A stretch of DNA of 64,000 nt. It comes from CAYQPF01 sp964419225. Lineage in GTDB: Bacteria; Cloacimonadota; Cloacimonadia; Cloacimonadales; CAYQPF01. The first letter of the stretch is position 1, and each line of letters begins with the position of its first letter. The notes below the pieces were generated by a model. That model had not been told where the DNA came from. It searched no databases and saw only the letters and a program-made list of their open reading frames with translations. The stretch is from positions 60,281-124,280 of the forward strand of contig CAYQPF010000002.1 of the NCBI GenBank assembly GCA_964419225.1, read 5' to 3'. Made by a program: the position numbers and the translations under genes. Shown here piece by piece: positions 26,287-34,092 of the stretch.

Positions 26287-27297
26287 ATGAATAAAGGTAA
26301 GTATCTATATTGGGTAATAATGGTCTGTTCTTTATGGACAATAACATCATGTGATAGAGGGTTGCCGTATCACTGGGATTGTAATTTAACAATAGCGAAT
26401 CCAGATGGTTCAGGAAAAAGAATAATAGCCAATGAAAGAACCTTTAACGGGGCTATTTTTCAATTTACCCCAGATAATCAAAATATCCTATATATTACTT
26501 ATGATGGAGGTTTAGGCATCATGGATTGCAATGGTTATAGTGATAGAAATATAAGTTCCGGATATGTTGGGGGATCAAATATGCCTCAAGTAACCTCTGA
26601 CAGCAAAATAGTAGTGTTTGATAAAACTTCACAGAAGCCCGATAGTAAGGAAAGGACAAGTGATATTGTATCTTATAATATTATGACTGGCATTAAAAAT
26701 CAAATCACAGTTTCTGACAATAATTATGATTACTGCCCTGCATTAACATCCAATCAAGAAATTTACTATTGTTCTAAATTAGATTCTGAAAATCTCTTTA
26801 CAATTTATTGTATGGATTTAAGTGGACATAATAGAACTCAGATTATTCAAAATGACAGTTTAAAATATGACAACTTAATTGTATCTTCAGATAATCAGGA
26901 ATTGTTTTATTTCAAAGGAAATTTTTTGATGAAATATGAGCTTGGAGTTAGTTGTGAAAAAAAAATAATTGAAGTGAGTAAGACAATGGGAACATTATCA
27001 ATTTCAACTACCGAGAATAAGTTGCTTCTATCAGGGATGTCTGGTTCGATGTACATTATCAACACAGTAACATTAGAAAAACAATATTTGCACAACGGTT
27101 ACGCAGGAGTTATATCCAAAGATGGTAATTATATTGCTTATCAGGAAAGTGAATATACCGAAGGAATCAGCGTCGATAGTCTAAATTCAGAAAATGGATA
27201 TACAACAATATATACTCAAACTGAGGCAGGTGGTATAAATTTTTCTGATAATTCTAAAAAGATCATTTATTTTCAACTTAGAAAAGTAGGAAACTAA
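26287..27297 (+). CDS. TolB-like beta-propeller lipoprotein
   Basis: ATG at 26287 is chosen because GGAG precedes it; a GTG at 26257 also opens the frame. The signal sequence ends in a lipobox (TITSC). The 336-residue protein has repeated WD40-like/TolB-type blades with pattern FTPDNQNILYITYDGGLGIM, SDSKIVVF, TSNQEIYYCS, SSDNQELFYFKG, ISKDGNYIAYQ and FSDNSKKIIYF, about six copies. Such propellers in the periplasm usually bind proteins or glycans. No partner genes are near. Function otherwise unknown. Confidence 0.75.
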   Translation: MNKGKYLYWVIMVCSLWTITSCDRGLPYHWDCNLTIANPDGSGKRIIANERTFNGAIFQFTPDNQNILYITYDGGLGIMDCNGYSDRNISSGYVGGSNMPQVTSDSKIVVFDKTSQKPDSKERTSDIVSYNIMTGIKNQITVSDNNYDYCPALTSNQEIYYCSKLDSENLFTIYCMDLSGHNRTQIIQNDSLKYDNLIVSSDNQELFYFKGNFLMKYELGVSCEKKIIEVSKTMGTLSISTTENKLLLSGMSGSMYIINTVTLEKQYLHNGYAGVISKDGNYIAYQESEYTEGISVDSLNSENGYTTIYTQTEAGGINFSDNSKKIIYFQLRKVGN

Positions 27298-27314
27298 ATA
27301 TTGGAATAAAGAGT

Positions 27315-27335
27315 GGGGCAAATATTATTTGCCCC
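27315..27335. repeat. Palindrome GGGGCAAATA-t-TATTTGCCCC
   Basis: Perfect 10-base arms, followed by TACGC. It lies between two convergent genes (stop codons 27297 and 27347) and could serve as a bidirectional stem-type terminator. Same family as 26000-26020. Confidence 0.75.
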
Positions 27336-27346
27336 TACGCTTTTGA

Positions 27347-28624
27347 TTAGACAATATATTTAGCGATTTGAGGCCGTTTTTCAATATTCATATTAACGAT
27401 AATTTCCATACCTTTTTCTGAATGATTGATCTGTTTAACTTCGCCTAATTCGTAGAGTTTGGCGAGGAGTTTTTGTTCGGAATAGGGCAGGAGAAGCAGG
27501 AAATCCATCTTGATTATGAATTGTTTTTCCAGGGTTGTTAACAGAGTATTGATATTGAGGTTGTTTCTTGCTGAAATGTATTCTGCATTTTTGTATCTGT
27601 TAGTGAGATTAAGGATTTTATCATGTGGGATCTGATCTATCTTGTTAAAAACGATCAAAGTCGGGATATGATCTGCACCAATGTCCTTCAAAACTGTGTT
27701 AACTTCAGCGATCTGATGCTCAAAATCCTTATCTGCAATATCGATTATGTGTAGGAGCAGATCAGCTTCTTTGGCTTCTTTAAGGGTAGCCTGGAAGGAG
27801 GCGACGAGATCATGGGGCAGTTTAGCGATAAATCCAACGGTGTCTGTCAGCACAAAGCCTTTATCTTTGAGCTCCTTGATCGGTCTGCAGGTGGAATCCA
27901 AAGTAGCGAATAATTTATCCTCGACGAGGACGGATGAGTTTGTCAGCCGATTGAAGAGAGTTGATTTTCCGGCATTTGTATAACCCACAAGGCAGATACG
28001 TCTGATATTTTCTCTGTTTTTGGACTGGGTAGTTTTTTGCTGCAGAATTTTGGTTAGTCTTTTCTGAATATTTTCCATTTCTCTGCGGATCTTGAATTTG
28101 TCGAGATCTATCTGCTTTTCACCACCACCACGCATTGCACCGGATGCACCTCCACCACCGTGTGAAGATCCTGCTATACGATCAAAGTCTGTTCTGCTTT
28201 GTTTAAGACGGGGCAGGGCATAGGTAAGTTCAGCGAGGCGGATTTGCAGCCTGGATTCCTGTGTTTTGGCATGCTGGTAGAAGATATTGATGATCAGTTC
28301 TGTTCTGTCGATGACTTTGATCTCGAAATCTTTTTCCAGATGGTAGTGTTGGGAGGGAGTAAGTTCATCATCAAATATGAGATGTCCGATATCTTCTTCT
28401 TCCATTCTTTCTTTGAGAGCCTGGATGAAACCTTTACCAAGAAAATAAGCTGAATCGTGTTTAGCTTTGTTCTGATAAGTTTTATCAACCGTAACAAATC
28501 CAGCAGTATCAGCCAGTCTTTCCAGTTCATTAAGGGAGTTAATGGTTACATCTTTGTCTCTTGTGCAGATGGAAACAAGAATAACCCGGTTATTTCTTTC
28601 TATATAAGTTTCTTTAGCCAACAT
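27347..28624 (-). CDS. hflX: Ribosome-splitting GTPase HflX
   Basis: A 425-residue GTPase that splits 70S ribosomes stalled by stress or antibiotics. The N-terminal HflX domain (~1-180) ends in a glycine-rich loop (SSHGGGGASGAMRGGGEKQ). A helical linker follows, then the G domain: G1 GYTNAGKSTLFN, G3 DTVGFI, G4 NKID, and a C-terminal extension. All parts are present, with normal length. AAAGGAGGACATT precedes the ATG. Directly upstream are an intrinsic terminator and a long structured leader with a nine-codon ORF, so expression is probably controlled by transcription attenuation (see leader entries). Confidence 0.96.
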   Translation of the reverse strand: MLAKETYIERNNRVILVSICTRDKDVTINSLNELERLADTAGFVTVDKTYQNKAKHDSAYFLGKGFIQALKERMEEEDIGHLIFDDELTPSQHYHLEKDFEIKVIDRTELIINIFYQHAKTQESRLQIRLAELTYALPRLKQSRTDFDRIAGSSHGGGGASGAMRGGGEKQIDLDKFKIRREMENIQKRLTKILQQKTTQSKNRENIRRICLVGYTNAGKSTLFNRLTNSSVLVEDKLFATLDSTCRPIKELKDKGFVLTDTVGFIAKLPHDLVASFQATLKEAKEADLLLHIIDIADKDFEHQIAEVNTVLKDIGADHIPTLIVFNKIDQIPHDKILNLTNRYKNAEYISARNNLNINTLLTTLEKQFIIKMDFLLLLPYSEQKLLAKLYELGEVKQINHSEKGMEIIVNMNIEKRPQIAKYIV

Positions 28625-28647
28625 AATGTCCTCCTTTTGACAAAAAG

Positions 28648-28681
28648 TAAAAAAACCTTGGAGAACAAATCCCCAAGGTTT
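28648..28681 (-). terminator. Leader terminator in front of hflX
   Basis: On the minus strand AAACCTTGGGGA (28681-28670), a TTTGT loop, and TCTCCAAGGTTT (28664-28653) make a 12-bp stem with one G-U pair, followed by TTTT. It lies 24 bases before the hflX start codon. Its 5' arm and loop (28673-28666, GGGATTTG) can instead pair with CAAATCCC at 28710-28703. Confidence 0.88.
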
Positions 28682-28990
28682 ACAAGAAGCTATATGGTTA
28701 CAGGGATTTGCTCGTTATTATGGACCTATCCCTGTTGTACATTCTTTTAGTTTAAAATTATAACAAAGTAAGCCCGTATTTACTTGCGTAAGCGGATATA
28801 TTTTTTCATGTTAACCTCCAATTAACCCGAATATTGCAGCAGATCTTAATAATCTGACTGAAGCTAATGTGCTTGAATGACTTACAATATCACTCACCAT
28901 ATATTTATTATATAACCTCGTTCAATTGCAAGCCCTCATGCAACATGATCTTCGACTCAGATTGCAAACCTCTACTGCAATGTCCGGGTT
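28653..28990 (-). ncRNA. Structured attenuator leader RNA of hflX
   Basis: The predicted transcript start near 28990 coincides with the start of a closing helix. AACCCG (28990-28985) and ATTGCAG (28981-28975) pair with CTGCAAT (28839-28833) and CGGGTT (28829-28824). Inside lie AATCTGA/TCAGATT and GAAG/CTTC helices, giving a rod of ~167 nt with internal loops, superficially like 6S RNA. Below it follow the short ORF (28809-28780), an 8-bp hairpin ACAGGGAT/ATCCCTGT (28735-28728 with 28707-28700), and the terminator. The 3' arm of that hairpin overlaps CAAATCCC, which can pair with the terminator's GGGATTTG as an antiterminator. The helices are read from sequence; the regulatory role is inferred. 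Confidence 0.7.
28780..28809 (-). CDS. Leader peptide MKKYIRLRK upstream of hflX
   Basis: A nine-codon ORF (ATG 28809-28807, TAA 28782-28780) with GGAGG five bases before the ATG, one of the best ribosome-binding sites in the window. The peptide contains RLR, the Arg-x-Arg type sequence known to arrest macrolide-bound ribosomes in ErmDL-like leaders. Around its end, the GTAA containing the stop codon can pair either with the upstream TTAC across a GCAA tetraloop or, as AAGTAA, with TTACTT at 28771-28766. Ribosome position could therefore switch the folding. It lies 155 bases before hflX. Translation is not proven. Confidence 0.65.
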   Translation of the reverse strand: MKKYIRLRK

Positions 28991-28997
28991 TAAGTAA

Positions 28998-29025
28998 ATA
29001 GTAATAATTAAAAGAATTTTGTCAA
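28998..29025 (-). promoter_or_regulatory. Promoter of the hflX leader
   Basis: Minus-strand TTGACA (29025-29020), 16-base spacer, TACTAT (29003-28998). The expected start, seven to eight bases on, falls at the first base of the closing helix of the leader RNA (28990). Confidence 0.7.
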
Positions 29026-29049
29026 GTTAAGAATTATTGGTGGAGGAAA

Positions 29050-29094
29050 ATGGACTCTATGGACAGTATGGACTATAGGGACTATATGGGCAGG
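29050..29094. repeat. Nonamer tandem repeat, second locus
   Basis: Five 9-bp units starting at 29050 (ATGGACTCT, ATGGACAGT, ATGGACTAT, AGGGACTAT, ATGGGCAGG). Same period and consensus as 25850-25894. Confidence 0.7.
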
Positions 29095-29111
29095 CGTAGG
29101 GTAGATGCAAT

Positions 29112-29139
29112 AAAAAAGCGGTAGAGTTACCTACCGCTT
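29112..29139 (-). terminator. Intrinsic terminator of hppA
   Basis: Minus-strand AAGCGGTAG (29139-29131), 6-base loop, CTACCGCTT (29124-29116), then TTTT. It is 21 bases after the hppA stop codon. Confidence 0.88.
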
Positions 29140-29160
29140 ATGTATGAATGATTGAGAGTA

Positions 29161-31539
29161 TTAGTCTCTGATTCTTAAGCTGGAGAAGGATCTGATGACA
29201 AATACCACAGAGAGAGCAAAGAAGATAGCTGCTAAGTAGTAATTTGTTACCTTATCGAGTGTGATAGCTAATTCGAGAGCTAATAAACCGAACAGGGTTG
29301 TGAATTTGATCACAGGGTTCATGGCAACAGAGGAGGTGTCTTTGAAAGGATCACCGACAGTGTCTCCGACAACAGTTGCAGCATGTAATTCTGTACCACT
29401 TTCTTTCAAATCAACTTCCACGATTTTCTTACAATTATCCCAGGCACCGCCGGCGTTAGCCATAAAGATAGCTTGGAAAAGGCCGAAGAGGGCGATGGAG
29501 ATGAGGTATCCAATGAAGAAATAGGGATTGAAGCAGGCGAAAGCAAGAGTACTGAAGAAAATAGTCAGGAAGATATTAATCATACCTTTTTGAGCATATT
29601 TTGTACAGATTTCAACAACTTTCTTGCTATCTGCAGTGGAAGCTTTTGTGGCTCCATCGAGTTTAATATTTGCAGTGATGAATTCAACAGCCTTATATGA
29701 GCCGCTGGTCACAGCATGCATGGTGGCTCCTGTAAACCAATAGATCACTGCTCCACCGGTAATCAGACCTAAGAGGAATGGCGGATGGAGGATCGAGAGG
29801 TTGCTGATGTTTTCTGTAAGACCTTTAGTGAGAAGAACGATGATGGAGAAGATCATCGTGGTTGCACCGACTACAGCGGTACCGATGAGCACTGGTTTGG
29901 CAGTAGCTTTGAAAGTATTTCCGCAACCATCGTTTTCTTCAAGGAAGCCTTTCGATTTTTCAAAATCAGGCGTGAACCCGAAGTCTCTTTTAATTTCTTC
30001 TTTAATATTAGGAATATCTTCGATTAATGACAATTCGTAAATAGATTGAGCATTGTCTGTTACAGGACCATATGAGTCAACAGCGATTGTAACAGGACCC
30101 ATGCTGAGGAATCCGAAAGCAACAAGACCGAAAGCAAATACAGCAGGAGCAAGCATGATCACATCGAAGCCTTGTAAACTGAAGGCATAAGCACCACCCA
30201 TGAGAACGACGATGATGATACCCATCCAGTATGCACTGTAGTTACCTGCAGTAAGACCTGCAAGAATATTCAGAGATGCTCCGCCTTTTTTGGAGGAGTT
30301 CAGAACATTGTTTACGAAAGTTGATTTAGTGGAAGTGAAGATCTTCACAATTTCAGGAATAATAGCACCTGCAATTGTACCGCAAGTGATAATCAGGGAG
30401 AGTTTCCACCAGTAAGTTGTATCACCGTTCAGGTTGGGAATTATGAGTTTGGAAGTAATGAAAGTAAGGGCAATGGAAATGCCGGAAGTGATCCAAACGA
30501 GAGAAGTTAATGGATGTTCAAAGTTCATTTTTGGGGCATTGCCATACATAGCTTTGGCGATAACATGATTAATTTGATATGAAAGAGCACTTGCAAGAAC
30601 CATAACCAATCTCATGGCAAAAATCCAGACTAATAACTGAATTTGGCAGGAGGGATTAACTGCTAATAAAATGAAAGAGATAAGAGCAACGCCGGTTACG
30701 CCGTAGGTTTCAAAACCATCAGCTGTAGGGCCTACTGAATCGCCGGCATTGTCACCGGTACAGTCAGCAATAACGCCAGGGTTACGGGCATCATCTTCTT
30801 TGATATTGAAGGCAATTTTCATCAGATCGGAACCGATATCCGCGATTTTAGTAAAGATTCCACCGGCGATTCTAAGAACAGAAGCTCCGAGTGATTCACC
30901 AATAGCGAATCCAATAAAGCAGAAACCTGCATACTCTTTTGGGATGAATAAGAGGATACATAACATAACTAATAATTCTACGCTGATCAGCATCATACCA
31001 ACACTCATACCAGCCTGTAGAGGAATAGCAAAAGTGGGGTAGGGTTTGCCCATTAAACTGGAAAAAGCTGATCTGGAGTTAGCAAAAGTATTGACTCTCA
31101 TGCCATACCAGGCTACTCCATAACTTCCCAGAATACCAATTACACTGCAGGCCAGAATGATTCCAACTGTCATTGCATCAAAGTTTCTGAGAACACCGAA
31201 GTAAACAGCTATAATAATACCAATTAAGATCTCCAGGATAATCAGGAACTTGCCCTGGGTAATCAAATAAGTTTTACAGGTTTCATAAATCAGTTCGGAT
31301 ACTTCCGACATTGATTTATGTACCGGCAACTTTTTGATTTTAATGTACTGGTATAATCCGAAAAGCAATCCGAAAATACAAATAAGCAAACCATAGGTCA
31401 GGAATGTGTGACCATCCAGACCCATAAACAGGTATTCATTGCTGCCGAGGTCTGGCAGAACCAGATCTGCTTCGCCGGCGAATGCCCAGGAGCTTAGCTG
31501 TAATAGTAGGATTAACAAAAGGAATGACTTAATTTTCAT
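29161..31539 (-). CDS. hppA: Membrane-bound ion-pumping pyrophosphatase HppA
   Basis: A 792-residue integral membrane enzyme that couples pyrophosphate hydrolysis to H+ or Na+ transport. It has an N-terminal signal-like segment and ~16 helices. The catalytic region is DIGSDLM..KEDDARNPGVIADCTGDNAGDSVGPTAD (residues ~235-274), and GGAWDNCKKIVE and GDTVGDPFKDTS mark the C-terminal site. In GNYSAYW (432-438) an alanine sits where K+-independent pumps have lysine, so a K+-dependent type is likely. Which ion is pumped cannot be decided from this. Its own promoter and terminator make it a single-gene unit. This is an energy-saving enzyme common in anaerobes. Confidence 0.95.
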   Translation of the reverse strand: MKIKSFLLLILLLQLSSWAFAGEADLVLPDLGSNEYLFMGLDGHTFLTYGLLICIFGLLFGLYQYIKIKKLPVHKSMSEVSELIYETCKTYLITQGKFLIILEILIGIIIAVYFGVLRNFDAMTVGIILACSVIGILGSYGVAWYGMRVNTFANSRSAFSSLMGKPYPTFAIPLQAGMSVGMMLISVELLVMLCILLFIPKEYAGFCFIGFAIGESLGASVLRIAGGIFTKIADIGSDLMKIAFNIKEDDARNPGVIADCTGDNAGDSVGPTADGFETYGVTGVALISFILLAVNPSCQIQLLVWIFAMRLVMVLASALSYQINHVIAKAMYGNAPKMNFEHPLTSLVWITSGISIALTFITSKLIIPNLNGDTTYWWKLSLIITCGTIAGAIIPEIVKIFTSTKSTFVNNVLNSSKKGGASLNILAGLTAGNYSAYWMGIIIVVLMGGAYAFSLQGFDVIMLAPAVFAFGLVAFGFLSMGPVTIAVDSYGPVTDNAQSIYELSLIEDIPNIKEEIKRDFGFTPDFEKSKGFLEENDGCGNTFKATAKPVLIGTAVVGATTMIFSIIVLLTKGLTENISNLSILHPPFLLGLITGGAVIYWFTGATMHAVTSGSYKAVEFITANIKLDGATKASTADSKKVVEICTKYAQKGMINIFLTIFFSTLAFACFNPYFFIGYLISIALFGLFQAIFMANAGGAWDNCKKIVEVDLKESGTELHAATVVGDTVGDPFKDTSSVAMNPVIKFTTLFGLLALELAITLDKVTNYYLAAIFFALSVVFVIRSFSSLRIRD

Positions 31540-31582
31540 ACTCTCACCTTCTTCTTTTTTTTCCCATAAGGATTTGAGGCCA

Positions 31583-31611
31583 ATTTAACAAGAAAGGATG
31601 ATTTTTGTAAA
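31583..31611 (-). promoter_or_regulatory. Candidate promoter for hppA
   Basis: Minus-strand TTTACA (31611-31606), 17-base spacer, TTAAAT (31588-31583); AAGGTGAG precedes the hppA start codon. Confidence 0.45.
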
Positions 31612-31619
31612 GTTATTTT

Positions 31620-32178
31620 TTGGGAAGAATGCAGAATCAGGGGGCAGTGTGCAGTGGGCAGGGGGCAGTTGGGAAAGAAAACTCACCACCCAGGATAGGT
31701 ATCAGGTGCCAGGTGTCAGGGGTCAGTGAAAAATTGAAACCCGCAGGCAAGTATTAAGGAGAGAGTGGGCAGTGAGCAGATGGCCGGGGGCAGTTTGGAA
31801 TGAGAGTAACTCACCCCCGGCCCCTCTCTTGCAAAGCGAGGGGTGTGAAACAGTACTTGGGAAAATTGTTGAAACCCGCAGGCAAATACATAGGTGCCAG
31901 TAGTCAGGTGTCAGGTGTCAGTGGGGAATAAGAGGGAAAATTTTCCGGTATGCAGGTAAATAAGGGGGAATGAGTAATAAAATGTAGTGGGTAGTGTGCT
32001 TTAGAGGCTTTATGGAGCTTGATTTGGAGGGTGTTTTTGAGCGGAGGAAAATTAGCGAAAAAAAAGCGAAAATAAGTGAAAAAAACATTGACACTTTGGT
32101 CGGTTTCAGGAATAAAGAACAGTATAAATATAGTATGTATTTATTTGAAAATTAATAGTTTAGAAAAAGAAGGTGAAT
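31620..32178. repeat. Mosaic of degenerate heptamer repeats between hppA and gyrB
   Basis: CAG-type heptamers at about 31630-31672 (GGGCAGT, GTGCAGT, GGGCAGG), TCAGG-type at about 31697-31727, another CAG run near 31765-31795 and TCAGG-type near 31892-31922. A hairpin-forming piece CCCCTC..GAGGGG lies at 31821-31843. The motif GAAACCCGCAGGCAA occurs at 31736 and 31871 (the longer form, to GTATTAAGGAG, at 31734-31761 recurs at 61303-61330). No gene is seen. A TTGACA at 32088-32093 may belong to a gyrB promoter but has no clear -10 partner. Confidence 0.65.
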
Positions 32179-34077
32179 ATGTCTGAAATTAAGTACGATG
32201 CGGATAACATAAAGGTACTCAAAGGTTTAGAAGCTGTACGAAAAAGACCCAGTATGTATATTGGTGGAGTCAGTGAAAGAGGGCTACATCATTTAGTTTA
32301 CGAAGTTGTTGATAACAGTATAGATGAGGCATTAGCCGGTCATTGCGACCGGATCGATGTGGTTATCACAAAAGATGGTTGTGTGACTGTCGAAGACAAT
32401 GGTCGCGGTATTCCTGTGGACATTCACAAGGAATCAGGTTTACCAGCTGTACAGGTTGTTTTAACAGTACTGCATGCAGGCGGAAAATTTGACGACAAGA
32501 CCTACAAGGTATCCGGTGGTTTGCATGGGGTGGGTGTGTCTGTTGTTAATGCTTTATCAGATTATTTTGAGGTGCAGGTTTTCAAGAATGGTAAGATCCA
32601 TCGTCAGAGTTATTCGAAGGGTATTCCTCAGACCAAGCTGGAAATTATTGGTGCAACAGAAAAAAGAGGAACCTGGCAGAAGTTTCATCCGGATCCCGAG
32701 ATCTTTGAGACTGTAGAATTCAGTTTTGATTATTTAACTGTGAGATTAAGGGAATTGGCCTTTTTGAACAGAGGGATAAGAATTACTTTAAAAGACGAAA
32801 ATAATGATAAAGAACATGATTTTCAATACGAGGGTGGAATCAATTCGTTTGTTCAATTTCTGAATGAGAATAAGAAACCGATTACCAAGGAACCGATATA
32901 CATATTTGGCAGTAAAGAAGATCTTTCCTTTGAAATATCAATCCAGTATAATGAAAGTTATCAGGAAAATATATACAGTTTTGCCAATAATATAAACACG
33001 ATAGAGGGTGGAACGCATCTCAGCGGATTCAAGTCTGCCTTAACGAGAGCGGTGAATAATTATATCAAATCTACAGATATCATGAAGAATGAGAAGATCG
33101 GGCCGAGTGGTGATGATATTCGTGAAGGTATAACAGCAGTGGTAAGTGTAAAATTGTCGGATCCGCAGTTTGAAGGCCAGACGAAGACCAAGCTACAGAA
33201 TTCAGATGTAGAAGGTATCATTAATTCGATTGTGTATGAGAAATTGATGACCTATTTCGAAGAGCACCCTGCAGAAGCAAAGAATTTGGCTATGAAAGCA
33301 GCCTTAGCAGCGAGAGCACGTGATGCTGCACGTAAAGCACGGGAATTAACCAGACGGAAATCTGTATTGGAAAGCGGTAATTTGCCGGGTAAGTTGGCAG
33401 ACTGTACGATTCAGGATCCTTCTCAGACAGAATTATTTCTGGTTGAGGGAGATTCAGCAGGTGGTTCGGCTAAACAGGGCAGAGACAGAAGATTTCAGGC
33501 AGTACTTCCTTTATGGGGAAAGATGCTGAATACCGAAAGAGCCAGAATCGACAAAGTTCTCAATAACGACAAGATATCTCCGGTTATATTAGCATTAGGT
33601 GCCGGTATCGGGGATGATTTTGATATTACCAAATTAAGATACAGCAAGATCATAATTATGGCGGATGCGGATGTTGACGGTTCACACATAGCCTGTTTGT
33701 TATTGACGTTTTTCTTTAGATATATGCGGCCGATGATTGAGAGCCGTAATGTTTATATAGCAAAGCCTCCCTTGTTTTTAATTAAAAAGGGTAAAACGAA
33801 GAGATATGTTTATTCGGAAGAAGAAAGAGACAGAGCAATAGAAGAATTTGGAACTGCCGGGCTATTAATCCAACGTTACAAAGGTTTGGGTGAAATGAAT
33901 CCGGAACAGTTATGGGAAACCACACTTGACCCGGAAAGACGTATCTTGATGTCTGTAAAAATAGATGATGCCATAGAAGCAGACAGGATGTTTACGATTT
34001 TAATGGGAGACGAAGTAGAACCCAGGAGAAATTATATCCAAGCGAATGCCCAGTATGTTACAAACCTGGATGTATAG
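32179..34077 (+). CDS. gyrB: DNA gyrase subunit B
   Basis: A 632-residue type IIA topoisomerase ATPase subunit. ATG at 32179 (MSEIKYDADNIKVLKGLEAVRKRPSMYIGG) is canonical and preceded by AGAAGGTG; a GTG at 32173 also opens the frame. GHKL ATPase motifs are EVVDNSIDEA, DNGRGIPVD and GGLHGVGVSVVNALS. The TOPRIM part has LVEGDSAGGSAKQGRDRRFQ and IIMADADVDGSHI. The C-terminus QRYKGLGEMNPEQLWETTLDP is the GyrA-binding tail. At ~632 residues it lacks the proteobacterial ~170-residue insert. gyrA follows after 15 bases. Confidence 0.97.
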   Translation: MSEIKYDADNIKVLKGLEAVRKRPSMYIGGVSERGLHHLVYEVVDNSIDEALAGHCDRIDVVITKDGCVTVEDNGRGIPVDIHKESGLPAVQVVLTVLHAGGKFDDKTYKVSGGLHGVGVSVVNALSDYFEVQVFKNGKIHRQSYSKGIPQTKLEIIGATEKRGTWQKFHPDPEIFETVEFSFDYLTVRLRELAFLNRGIRITLKDENNDKEHDFQYEGGINSFVQFLNENKKPITKEPIYIFGSKEDLSFEISIQYNESYQENIYSFANNINTIEGGTHLSGFKSALTRAVNNYIKSTDIMKNEKIGPSGDDIREGITAVVSVKLSDPQFEGQTKTKLQNSDVEGIINSIVYEKLMTYFEEHPAEAKNLAMKAALAARARDAARKARELTRRKSVLESGNLPGKLADCTIQDPSQTELFLVEGDSAGGSAKQGRDRRFQAVLPLWGKMLNTERARIDKVLNNDKISPVILALGAGIGDDFDITKLRYSKIIIMADADVDGSHIACLLLTFFFRYMRPMIESRNVYIAKPPLFLIKKGKTKRYVYSEEERDRAIEEFGTAGLLIQRYKGLGEMNPEQLWETTLDPERRILMSVKIDDAIEADRMFTILMGDEVEPRRNYIQANAQYVTNLDV

Positions 34078-34092
34078 GATTAAGGAGAAGAC

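Noticed and set aside
32088..32128. gyrB promoter with TTGACA at 32088
   Set aside because: No acceptable -10 box at 16-18 bases; the TATAAA further on is 29 bases away. Left out as a feature.
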